A stretch of DNA of 26,909 nucleotides, from positions 1-26,909 of the forward strand of contig JBBRZF010000031.1 in NCBI GenBank assembly GCA_038236965.1, written 5' to 3'. This document shows, in pieces, positions 1-7,068 of this stretch. Under the pieces are notes generated by a model that had not been told where the DNA came from, did no database searches, and worked only from the letters and a program-made list of their open reading frames with translations. A program made the translations under genes and the position numbers. The stretch is from JBBRZF01 sp038236965. GTDB lineage: Bacteria > Acidobacteriota > Terriglobia > Terriglobales > Acidobacteriaceae. Position 1 is the first letter of the stretch, and every line of letters starts with the position of its first letter.

Positions 1-1
1 A

Positions 2-1030
2 TTCACGGGAAGTTTGACGGGCGGAGGGTCGTCGGCAAACCTGATGGGACTGGCGATGGCGCGCGAAGCCAAGATGCCGTCGAACGAAGAGGGCGTACGG
101 GGCAACGGGACGATTTACGCGTCGGCAGAGATTCATATGTCCATCGGCAAGGCGGCGGCGCTGCTGGGGCTGGGACATAAATCCGTGCGCTACGTTCCCA
201 TCGATGATCGCTTCCGCATGATTCCGGAAGAGCTGGACAGGCTGATTGCGGACGACGTTGCGGATGGGAAAATCCCTATTGCAGTGGTTGGCAGTGCAGG
301 GACGGTGAATACGGGGTCGATTGATCCGCTGGTTAGGATTGCGGAGATAGCGCATCGTCACGGAGCGTGGTTCCATGTTGATGGCGCTTACGGGGCGTTG
401 GCGGCGATGGCTGCGCCGGAAAAATTTGAAGGCTTGCGGCTGGCCGATTCGCTTTCGCTCGATCCGCATAAATGGCTGTATCAGCCGGTGGATTGCGGAT
501 GCCTGCTGTATAGGGATCCGTCGGCGGCGCGGACGGCGTTCTCGCATAGCGGCGATTACACGAAGGTTCTGACGACGGACCCGATCGAGGGCTTCGCATT
601 CTTCGAAGAGACGATGGAGCTATCGCGGCGTTTCCGGGCGCTGAAGCTTTGGCTGTCTCTGCGTTATCACGGCGTGGGAGCGTTCCGCGAATCGATTCGA
701 GGAGACCTGGAGCTGGCGCAGCAGTTGGCGCACAACATCTCGGTGGAACCTGCGCTGGAAATTCTGGCACCGGTGGAACTGAGCGCGGTGTGTTTCCGCT
801 TCCGAGGAGGAAAGAATTCTCCGTCCACGGAGGCAGAGCTGAACAAGATGAACGCGGCCATTCTGCAAAAAGTGATCAGGCGGGGACGGGTGTTCTTGTC
901 GAATGCGACCATTCGCGGAAAGTTTTCGCTGCGCGCCTGCATCGTGAATCATCGCGCCGAACCGAAGGACATGCTCGAGGTGGTGAGCGAGGTACTGGCG
1001 GCGGCAGCCGAGGTCGCACTTAAGTCGTGA
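2..1030 (+). CDS. Pyridoxal-phosphate-dependent decarboxylase (group II, aromatic-amino-acid/glutamate type), 5'-truncated by window edge
   Basis: Cytosolic PLP enzyme that removes the alpha-carboxyl of an amino acid; the substrate cannot be told from sequence. The frame is open from base 2, and the first visible residues (FTGSLTGGGSSANL) correspond to the internal glycine-rich PLP-phosphate loop of the family. The TTG at 14 is therefore not the start, and I estimate 120-140 N-terminal residues lie outside the window. Visible landmarks are the AEIHMS segment with the His that stacks on the PLP ring, GTVNTG, HVDGAYG with the Asp that pairs with the pyridine nitrogen, and DPHKW, whose Lys (codon 470-472) forms the Schiff base. 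The C-terminal small domain is intact and ends in TGA. The next gene begins 12 bp downstream, so the two are probably co-transcribed. Family assignment is secure. Confidence 0.9.
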   Translation, partial: FTGSLTGGGSSANLMGLAMAREAKMPSNEEGVRGNGTIYASAEIHMSIGKAAALLGLGHKSVRYVPIDDRFRMIPEELDRLIADDVADGKIPIAVVGSAGTVNTGSIDPLVRIAEIAHRHGAWFHVDGAYGALAAMAAPEKFEGLRLADSLSLDPHKWLYQPVDCGCLLYRDPSAARTAFSHSGDYTKVLTTDPIEGFAFFEETMELSRRFRALKLWLSLRYHGVGAFRESIRGDLELAQQLAHNISVEPALEILAPVELSAVCFRFRGGKNSPSTEAELNKMNAAILQKVIRRGRVFLSNATIRGKFSLRACIVNHRAEPKDMLEVVSEVLAAAAEVALKS

Positions 1031-1042
1031 TACAAATTTCCT

Positions 1043-2116
1043 ATGCCGCGTAACGCCAGGCCCATGCCGAAAAATGCACTCAGCTCTGTAACCGCGCAAG
1101 CCCCCTGCCGCGTCGATTTGGCGGGAGGGACGGTCGATATCTGGCCGCTCTACCTTTTTCATCCGGGCGCGGTCACCGTGAATTTCGCCGTCAACATCCT
1201 GACGACCTGCCGCATCACGCCGCAAAGCGGAAACGCGATTCATCTGAAATCGATCGATACGGGCAGGGAAGAAATATTTCGCGATTTTGCGGAGCTATGT
1301 GGCGCGGCGAAATACAAGCATCCGCTGGCGGCGTACATGGTGAAGTTCTTTGCGCCAGAAGGCGGACTGCTGCTGGAGACGAATTCGGAGTCTCCGGCAG
1401 GTGCGGGGATATCGGGGTCGTCGGCGTTGATGATCGCGTCCACTGCGGCTTTGGCGCGATACACGGGACGCAAGCTTTCACAGGAAGAGATACGCGTGAT
1501 CGCGCAGAACGTGGAGGCGCAACTCATCAAGGTTCCGACAGGATGCCAGGATTATTATCCGGCGCTGTACGGCGGGTTGAGCGCGATACACCTGGATCCG
1601 GACGGTATACATCACGAGGCGATCGCCGTTGCTCCGGAAGAGGTGGACCGTCGTTTTGTGCTGGTGTACACGGGCGCGCCGCGGCAGTCGGGCATCAATA
1701 ACTGGGAAGTATTCAAGGCGCACGTGGATGGCGATAAGCGCGTACACAGGAATTTTGAGCGCATCACGGCCATTGCGCGGGCCATGCACGAGGCGCTGGT
1801 CAACGCCGATTGGGATGAGGTGGAGCGGTTGCTGCGGGAAGAATGGAAGTTGCGGAAAAGCAACGCGCCGGGGATTACCACTCCGCTGATTGACCGTCTA
1901 ATCGCCGTGGCTGCAAAAAACGGCGGACGGGCGGCGAAGGTTTGCGGCGCAGGCGGCGGCGGTTGCGCCATCTTCCTGGTGGAAGAAGATGGGCGCGAGC
2001 GCGTTGCCGAGTCGCTGCGCAAAGAAGGCGCACAGGTGCTGCCATTCCTGGTGGCCCGTGATGGACTGACGGTGACCGCCGGACGCGTGAAGTCGGTGGC
2101 CAAGGGCAAGCGATGA
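1043..2116 (+). CDS. GHMP-family sugar/metabolite kinase
   Basis: Predicted ATP-dependent small-molecule kinase of the galactokinase/homoserine/mevalonate/phosphomevalonate superfamily (357 aa). Motif 1 is near residues 20-32 (PCRVDLAGGTVDI). The phosphate-binding motif 2 is near 117-130 (PAGAGISGSSAL). Motif 3 is near 298-311 (KVCGAGGGGCAIF). The RVDLAGG-type motif 1 and PxGxGxSxSSAL motif 2 resemble heptose-7-phosphate kinase-like members more than classical galactokinase, but the substrate is unknown. An alternative ATG at 1064 would drop seven residues; neither start has a clear Shine-Dalgarno. It lies 12 bp after the decarboxylase and overlaps the next gene by 4 bp (ATGA), so translational coupling is likely. 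Confidence 0.87.
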   Translation: MPRNARPMPKNALSSVTAQAPCRVDLAGGTVDIWPLYLFHPGAVTVNFAVNILTTCRITPQSGNAIHLKSIDTGREEIFRDFAELCGAAKYKHPLAAYMVKFFAPEGGLLLETNSESPAGAGISGSSALMIASTAALARYTGRKLSQEEIRVIAQNVEAQLIKVPTGCQDYYPALYGGLSAIHLDPDGIHHEAIAVAPEEVDRRFVLVYTGAPRQSGINNWEVFKAHVDGDKRVHRNFERITAIARAMHEALVNADWDEVERLLREEWKLRKSNAPGITTPLIDRLIAVAAKNGGRAAKVCGAGGGGCAIFLVEEDGRERVAESLRKEGAQVLPFLVARDGLTVTAGRVKSVAKGKR

Positions 2117-3111
2117 ACGAGAACCAAGAGGGCATGGACGGGCAGGGCATTGAGCCGCAGAGATTGGATCGGCGGGGTGACGAACTGATATTTGCAGAGA
2201 TGCCGGAACACACTTCGCGAGGAAAGTCGTCCGTGCTATTTTTGCTGGCCGTGGTCGCCGTGGTCATCGCCAACATCTGCGGCGGATTGATCTTCTCCAT
2301 CATGGACGGCAGGCATCTGCTTGCGGCCGACATGCTGTACCGCATCATCACCACGGCCCTGCTGCTGATGTTCTACGCAGCGATGCTTCGCTTCCTGGAG
2401 CATAGGCCCGACCCGCTTGCGGCCATGGGGTTGCCGCTCTGGCCGGGATGGTTGCGGGAGACCTTGCTGGGAGCGGCCATCTCGCTGGGATTGATTTCGC
2501 TGGCGGTTGGGGCGATTGCGATCTTCGGACACTTTGAGCCCCATGAGAGCTGGAACGGAGTGGCTGCGAGAAGGCTGGTGGAAGTGACTATTCTTTTCCT
2601 GTTCGGTGCTCTCATGGAAGAGTTGATGTTTCGTGGCTATCCTTTTCAAAAAGTGATAGATGCAGTCAATCCTGCTGGCGCAATTCTGTTGTTTTCCGCG
2701 CTTTTTGGGTACGTCCATCTGAAGAACCCGAACGCGGGCGGGATGCTGAGTTGGGGCTTTTTCAACACGCTGGCAATCGGCGCAGTTTTTGCCGTGGCGT
2801 ACCTGCGCTTCAAGTCCTTGTGGCTGCCCTTTGGAATGCATTTCGGCTGGAATTTTGCGCTGGGAGTTCTTTACGGATTGCCCGTGAGCGGAATCAGCAG
2901 CTTCTCGGTCGTGGTGCGGAGCAAAGCTGTGGGACCGATTCTGTTGACGGGCGGCGACTATGGGATAGAGGCGAGTCTTACAGGGGCGGTGGTGATTATG
3001 ATAGGACTGGGGATCATCCTGGCATTGCCTGCAAGGCGCTCGCGGGCGATTGCCCAGGTTGGGGAAACTCCAGTTGCGGAAATGAGCCCAGAGCATCCCA
3101 GCGGCATCTAA
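2113..3111 (+). CDS. CPBP-family intramembrane metalloprotease (Abi/Rce1-like)
   Basis: Integral membrane protein of 332 aa in the CPBP (CAAX-protease and bacteriocin-processing) family. A hydrophilic N-terminus of about 40 residues precedes several hydrophobic helices. The three family motifs are present in order: EExxxR as Glu169-Glu170...Arg174 (EELMFRGY), FxxxH ending at His202 (FGYVH), and HxxxN as His243...Asn247 (HFGWN). These residues form the glutamate/histidine metal site in characterised Rce1/CPBP enzymes, so it is predicted to be catalytically competent. Its start codon overlaps the stop of the GHMP kinase. Known roles of the family include prenyl-CAAX processing, bacteriocin maturation or immunity and regulated membrane proteolysis; the local context does not choose among them. 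Confidence 0.88.
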   Translation: MNENQEGMDGQGIEPQRLDRRGDELIFAEMPEHTSRGKSSVLFLLAVVAVVIANICGGLIFSIMDGRHLLAADMLYRIITTALLLMFYAAMLRFLEHRPDPLAAMGLPLWPGWLRETLLGAAISLGLISLAVGAIAIFGHFEPHESWNGVAARRLVEVTILFLFGALMEELMFRGYPFQKVIDAVNPAGAILLFSALFGYVHLKNPNAGGMLSWGFFNTLAIGAVFAVAYLRFKSLWLPFGMHFGWNFALGVLYGLPVSGISSFSVVVRSKAVGPILLTGGDYGIEASLTGAVVIMIGLGIILALPARRSRAIAQVGETPVAEMSPEHPSGI

Positions 3112-3161
3112 CATCACCAATAGTTGAGTTGGTCAGCGGTGAATTGTGCCGGAATAGGGCA

Positions 3162-3167
3162 TATAAT
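3162..3167 (+). promoter_or_regulatory. Candidate -10 element (TATAAT)
   Basis: A perfect TATAAT lies 24 bp before the ATG at 3192, which would give a leader of about 18 nt. No convincing -35 is seen at 16-18 bp spacing, and no Shine-Dalgarno precedes the ATG. It sits in the 80 bp gap between the CPBP gene and the exported-protein gene. Confidence 0.4.
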
Positions 3168-3191
3168 CCTGCTCACTCAGCCTGGTGTCCC

Positions 3192-4268
3192 ATGAGATCA
3201 CATCGCAAAATCGTAAGCATCGCGCTTGTGCTGCTTTTCGTCTGCGCCTGTGCTTTTGCAGATGGGCCAAAGCCTCCCAAACTGACAGAAGAAACGCGCA
3301 AGACGCTGCTTCGCGCGCTGGCCGCGGAATCGGTATTTGTGCGCCGTACATTTCCGATGGGAAAGATCGGCCTGCACATCGAGGACGGCGTGGTTACTCC
3401 GACCGATGCCGAGGTGCGCCAGCTCGTTGCCGACATGGGTCCCGCAGCCAAGCCCGGCGATCGCGCCAGAATCTCAGAGATTATCTTCAAAGGCAAAGCG
3501 ATCATCTTCGAGATCAACGGGGGGCCGGTCAAGAAGAAGAAATGGTACGACCGCGTATCCATTGGCTCGACTGGCGGCGAGGTGAATCCGACCAATCCTA
3601 ATGACAAAGACAAGGACAATCTTTACATCAACGCGCGCGGTTCGTACGTGATGCTGGCCTTCAAAGATTACGTTCCTGACCTGACGCCGGACCAAGTGAA
3701 GCAGATGCTCGCGCCCGTTCTCGATTTCAATGCCAAGTCGCAAGCCGAGGCTTACGCGAAATCGCTGTCGCCGCAACTGCAGAAGGCATTGAAGGACCAC
3801 AAGGCGCTGGTGGGCATGGACCGCGAGATGGTGACCTTTGCCAAGGGTCGCGCCCCGCGCAAGCATCGCGAGAACGAAAACAATATCGAATACGAAGAAT
3901 GGATCTACGGCGAACCGCCGAATGCAGTGGAGTTCATACGCTTCCAGCGCGATGAAGTTGTGCGCATCGAAACGATGCAGGTGGACGGAGAGAAAGTCGT
4001 CCGCACGAAAAAAGAAATCGACATGAGCAAAGATATTTCGGTGATGGCGAAGAAGGACGAGACCGAGGCTCCGAAGCCTGAGCAGAATGGTCCGTCGCTG
4101 ATGCGTCCGGGAGAAAAGCCGATTCCCGTGAAGTCCACAACCCCGCAGAAAATTCCGGTACCGGGCTCCCAAAAGCCGTCGATAGACCAGCGACCGGGTT
4201 CGACGATGCCTGACGCTTCGCAAGGACCTCCGGGGATGGAAACTTCTCCGGTCGGGCCGCCACACTAG
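3192..4268 (+). CDS. Exported hypothetical protein with BamE/SmpA-like C-terminal segment
   Basis: Predicted periplasmic or cell-surface protein of 358 aa, not recognised as a named gene. It starts with a basic n-region, a hydrophobic stretch and an AFA|DG signal-peptidase I site near residues 23-26. The ATG at 3192 is chosen because it begins this signal peptide; the same frame is open further upstream only as a shadow of the CPBP gene. Residues of about 207-265 (VGMDREMV ... EEWIYG ... VEFIRFQRDEVVRIE) follow the pattern of SmpA/OmlA (BamE)-like domains: a GMxxxxV helix, then a W-Y beta strand and a final strand rich in Val. The last 75 residues or so are Pro/Ser/Lys-rich and probably disordered. 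The domain match is by eye. Confidence 0.75.
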   Translation: MRSHRKIVSIALVLLFVCACAFADGPKPPKLTEETRKTLLRALAAESVFVRRTFPMGKIGLHIEDGVVTPTDAEVRQLVADMGPAAKPGDRARISEIIFKGKAIIFEINGGPVKKKKWYDRVSIGSTGGEVNPTNPNDKDKDNLYINARGSYVMLAFKDYVPDLTPDQVKQMLAPVLDFNAKSQAEAYAKSLSPQLQKALKDHKALVGMDREMVTFAKGRAPRKHRENENNIEYEEWIYGEPPNAVEFIRFQRDEVVRIETMQVDGEKVVRTKKEIDMSKDISVMAKKDETEAPKPEQNGPSLMRPGEKPIPVKSTTPQKIPVPGSQKPSIDQRPGSTMPDASQGPPGMETSPVGPPH

Positions 4269-4292
4269 ACTGCGATTTAACTCATCGAATAC

Positions 4293-4332
4293 AGCCCGCT
4301 TGCCGCACGCTTGGCGTGAACGGCGGCGGGCT
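4293..4332. other. GC-rich hairpin between the exported protein gene and nadE
   Basis: AGCCCGC (4293-4299) pairs with GCGGGCT (4326-4332). GCCG (4302-4305) pairs with CGGC (4321-4324), and CACGC (4306-4310) with GCGTG (4314-4318) around a TTG loop. Only three T follow, so it is a weak rho-independent terminator at best for the upstream gene. It overlaps the proposed nadE promoter and ends 14 nt before the nadE start. Confidence 0.5.
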
Positions 4333-4339
4333 TTACACT
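4311..4339 (+). promoter_or_regulatory. Candidate sigma70-type promoter of nadE (TTGGCG-17-TACACT)
   Basis: The -35 candidate TTGGCG (4311-4316) and -10 candidate TACACT (4334-4339) are separated by exactly 17 bp, and each matches 4 of 6 consensus bases. The predicted start of transcription is about 4346-4347, i.e. at the GTG initiation codon. No Shine-Dalgarno precedes the GTG, consistent with a leaderless mRNA. Confidence 0.45.
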
Positions 4340-4346
4340 TGATGGT

Positions 4347-5987
4347 GTGAGAATCGCTCTCGGCCAGATCAACACGACCGTCGGCGACTTCAAGGGAAAC
4401 TCCGCGAAGATCGTCGCATTCGCCCACCGCGCTCGCGAAGCGGGCGCAGAACTCATTCTGTTTCCCGAACTGTCGGTGTGCGGGTATCCGCCGATGGACC
4501 TGGTGGAGAAACATTCCTTCGTCGCCCGTAATCAGGAAGCAGTGGAAGAGATAGCCCGGCAGACGCAGGGCATCGTGGTGGTATGCGGCTTTATCAGTCC
4601 GGCGCAAGAGGAGACGGGCAAGTCGGTGATGAACTCGGCGGCGGTGCTGCGAGATGGGCGCATCGACTTTGTGCAATCGAAACGACTGCTGCCAACCTAC
4701 GACGTCTTTGACGAGGTGCGCAACTTCGCGCCGGCGCAGCACCAGGAACTCTACAAGGTAGACAATCAGGAACTGGCTATCACCATCTGCGAAGACGCGT
4801 GGAACGACAAGCAATTCTGGAATCGCCGTCTCTACATCGTGGATCCGGTGGAGGAGCTGGTAGGCGCGGGCGGGCGGCTGGTGCTGAATATCTCGGCGTC
4901 GCCGTTCTATGTTGGCAAGCCGGAACTGCGCTGCAAGATGTTGTCAGCCATTGCCAAGCATCACGGCGTGACGGTCGCCATGGTAAACCAGGTGGGCGGG
5001 AACGACAGCCTGGTGTTCGATGGCTCCAGTATCGCCATCGCTCCGGACGGACGCATCATCGCGCGCGCAAAGGGGTTTGAAGAAGACCTTGTCCTCTTTG
5101 ATACTGAGACACTGACGGGCGATATGCGCGCAGGCATCGAGACGCCGGAGGCCAGTGCGTACGGAGCGCTGGTGCTGGGGACGCGCGACTACATACGGAA
5201 GTGCGGATTCAAGCAGGCGATCATCGGACTGAGCGGCGGAATCGATTCGGCGCTGACGGCGGCGATTGCGGTGGATGCGCTGGGCGCGGAGAACATCATC
5301 GGCGTTGGAATGCCGGGACCGTATTCCTCGGCGGGTTCGATAGAAGATGCGCGGCAGTTGGCGAAGAACCTGAACATTCGTTTCGAACTGATTCAGATCG
5401 GGGAGACCTTCGAAGCCTATCGAAAGATGTTGAAAGGCGTCTTCGCCGGATTGAATGAGAATGTTACGGAAGAGAATCTGCAGGCGCGCATCCGCGGGAA
5501 TATTTTGATGGCGCTCTCCAATAAATTTGGTGCGTTGGTGCTGACGACTGGAAACAAATCCGAACTAGGCGTTGGATACTGCACGCTTTATGGCGATATG
5601 GTGGGAGGCTTGGCCGCCATTTCCGATGTGCCGAAGACGATGGTGTATCGCATCTGCCGCTACCTGAACCGGGAGAGAGAAGTCATCCCGACAGCGACGC
5701 TGGACAAGCCGCCTTCGGCGGAGTTGCGTCCTGACCAGAAGGACAGCGACTCGCTGCCAAGCTACGATGTGCTGGACGTCATCCTTGAGGGATATGTGGA
5801 AGATGCCAAGAGCGCCGAGCAGATAGCGGAAGAAAACAATTTCGACATCGCGCTGGTACGCAGCATTATCAAGATGGTGGAACGCGCGGAGTACAAGCGC
5901 CAGCAGGCGGCACCGGGTCTGATAATCTCTGAAAAAGCATTTGGCCTGGGACGCAGGTTCCCGATAGCCGCGCGCCACGAAGTTTAG
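4347..5987 (+). CDS. nadE: Glutamine-dependent NAD+ synthetase
   Basis: Cytosolic enzyme that amidates nicotinic acid adenine dinucleotide to NAD+ with ATP, using ammonia from glutamine (546 aa). The N-terminal nitrilase-like glutaminase domain (about 1-250) carries the Glu-Lys-Cys triad: Glu41 in LFPELS, Lys112 in SKRLLP and Cys148 in ITICEDAW. The C-terminal synthetase domain has the ATP pyrophosphatase loop SGGIDS at 296-301, followed by the TGNKSELGVGY segment and a PPSAELRPDQ region typical of NadE. Length is normal for the two-domain bacterial form. Translation begins at GTG 4347; the ATG three bases upstream is out of frame and stops after two codons. Convergent or overlapping genes are absent. 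Confidence 0.96.
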   Translation: MRIALGQINTTVGDFKGNSAKIVAFAHRAREAGAELILFPELSVCGYPPMDLVEKHSFVARNQEAVEEIARQTQGIVVVCGFISPAQEETGKSVMNSAAVLRDGRIDFVQSKRLLPTYDVFDEVRNFAPAQHQELYKVDNQELAITICEDAWNDKQFWNRRLYIVDPVEELVGAGGRLVLNISASPFYVGKPELRCKMLSAIAKHHGVTVAMVNQVGGNDSLVFDGSSIAIAPDGRIIARAKGFEEDLVLFDTETLTGDMRAGIETPEASAYGALVLGTRDYIRKCGFKQAIIGLSGGIDSALTAAIAVDALGAENIIGVGMPGPYSSAGSIEDARQLAKNLNIRFELIQIGETFEAYRKMLKGVFAGLNENVTEENLQARIRGNILMALSNKFGALVLTTGNKSELGVGYCTLYGDMVGGLAAISDVPKTMVYRICRYLNREREVIPTATLDKPPSAELRPDQKDSDSLPSYDVLDVILEGYVEDAKSAEQIAEENNFDIALVRSIIKMVERAEYKRQQAAPGLIISEKAFGLGRRFPIAARHEV

Positions 5988-6029
5988 CCGCACATGTTCC
6001 ACGAGCACATGAACCACGAAAGGGTATCC

Positions 6030-6974
6030 ATGCGAAAGTTGTTTCTGTCAGTTTGCATCCTGTTCTCCGTTGTTGCGTTTGCGCAACAGGGAAGCGCTCC
6101 GGCGAAAAAAGGCGCCATCCATGCAGCTCCGACGAAGGCGCCGCTCACGAAGTCGGAACCCGCAGCGCCTGCGAAAGCGGCTGTTGCCGGCAATCTGCCG
6201 ACGGTGGAAAGCGTCGATGCTTATCTGAAGACGATGTACGGTTACGACAGTTCGCTGGTCTTCAAAGTGGCCGAGGTGAAGGAATCTCCGGCAGCTGGCG
6301 TCGCAGACGCGACGGTGGTAGTCAACACTCCGCAGGGGCAGCAGGTAATGCATCTGTTCATCACGCCGGACCATGACAACGTGATTATGGGCGACATCAT
6401 GCCGTTCGGCGCGGACCCTTTTAAGGGGAATCGGGAAAAGCTGGTCGGCGCATTTGGCGTGACGCAAGGTGCGAAGGACGCGCCCGTAACCATCGTGGAA
6501 TTCGGAGACATGCAGTGTCCGAGTTGCCGTGTATTTCAGCCGACGATGGAAAAGCTGCTGAAAGAGAAGTCCAACGTAAAACTCATTTTCCAGAACTTCC
6601 CGCTGGAGACGATGCATCCGTGGGCGGGACGCGCCGCTCGCTATCTGGACTGCATCGCGCGCAAGGATAACGAGGCAGGCGTCACGTTCCTGACCGCTGT
6701 CTATGCGCACCAGAGCGACATCACCGAGGAGAATGTGAGCGAGAAGCTGAACAGCTACGCCAAGATGTCGGGTAAAGACCCGGTGGCGATAGAGGCTTGC
6801 TCCAAGCAAGCGGAAACGGATGCGCGCATCAAGCAGGGATTGAACCTCGGGACTTCTGTCGGAGTGAATGGAACGCCGACGCTGTTCGTGAACGGCCGCC
6901 GGTTGAACAGCGTGAACGGCATGCCGTACGAAGTGCTGAAGTCGATAGTGGACTTTTCCGCGGAGCAGAAGTAA
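6030..6974 (+). CDS. Exported DsbA-family thiol oxidoreductase (thioredoxin fold, CPSC)
   Basis: Predicted periplasmic disulfide oxidoreductase of 314 aa. The ATG at 6030 is preferred over in-frame ATGs at 5994 and 6009 because GAAAGGG lies 5 nt upstream (6018-6024) and it begins directly with a signal peptide (MRKLFLSV..., cleavage near VAFA|QQ). An Ala/Lys/Pro-rich linker and a region of about 90 residues precede the thioredoxin-like domain. That domain has the active-site motif CPSC (Cys163, Cys166) after VEFGDMQ and the cis-Pro loop GTPTLFVNG near the C-terminus, the usual layout of DsbA-like/BdbD-like proteins. It follows nadE by only 42 bp but has its own ribosome site. Whether it oxidises or isomerises disulfides cannot be read from the sequence. 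Confidence 0.88.
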   Translation: MRKLFLSVCILFSVVAFAQQGSAPAKKGAIHAAPTKAPLTKSEPAAPAKAAVAGNLPTVESVDAYLKTMYGYDSSLVFKVAEVKESPAAGVADATVVVNTPQGQQVMHLFITPDHDNVIMGDIMPFGADPFKGNREKLVGAFGVTQGAKDAPVTIVEFGDMQCPSCRVFQPTMEKLLKEKSNVKLIFQNFPLETMHPWAGRAARYLDCIARKDNEAGVTFLTAVYAHQSDITEENVSEKLNSYAKMSGKDPVAIEACSKQAETDARIKQGLNLGTSVGVNGTPTLFVNGRRLNSVNGMPYEVLKSIVDFSAEQK

Positions 6975-6988
6975 CGCGCAGAAGAAAG

Positions 6989-7018
6989 AAAGGACCGAGT
7001 CGAGGGCTCGGTCCTTTT
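6989..7018. terminator. Bidirectional rho-independent terminator
   Basis: Stem of 11 bp (6989-6999 with 7007-7017; core AAGGACCGAG/CTCGGTCCTT) around a 7 nt loop. On the + strand it is followed by a T-rich run, and on the - strand by TTCTTTCTTC. It lies between the converging dsbA-like gene and the secretin gene and can serve both. Confidence 0.88.
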
Positions 7019-7068
7019 ATTTTGTGCGGATTGTTTGTGCGGAAGTTTCAGGATGAAATCTGTTGGCG

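Noticed and set aside
2751..3191. Upstream extension of the exported-protein frame into the CPBP gene
   Set aside because: The signal peptide begins at ATG 3192; the upstream part is out of frame within a real gene.
4269..4346. NAD-sensing riboswitch upstream of nadE (nadA motif type known in Acidobacteria)
   Set aside because: The 78 bp gap holds only one GC-rich hairpin, without the tandem domain pattern, and the predicted transcript starts at the GTG.
3474..4814. 446-codon open frame on the - strand across the exported-protein gene and nadE
   Set aside because: Arg/His-rich composition with no motifs, opposite strongly supported genes; an antisense shadow.
5994..6029. Earlier starts (5994, 6009) for the DsbA-like gene
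   Set aside because: The Shine-Dalgarno and signal peptide both select ATG 6030.
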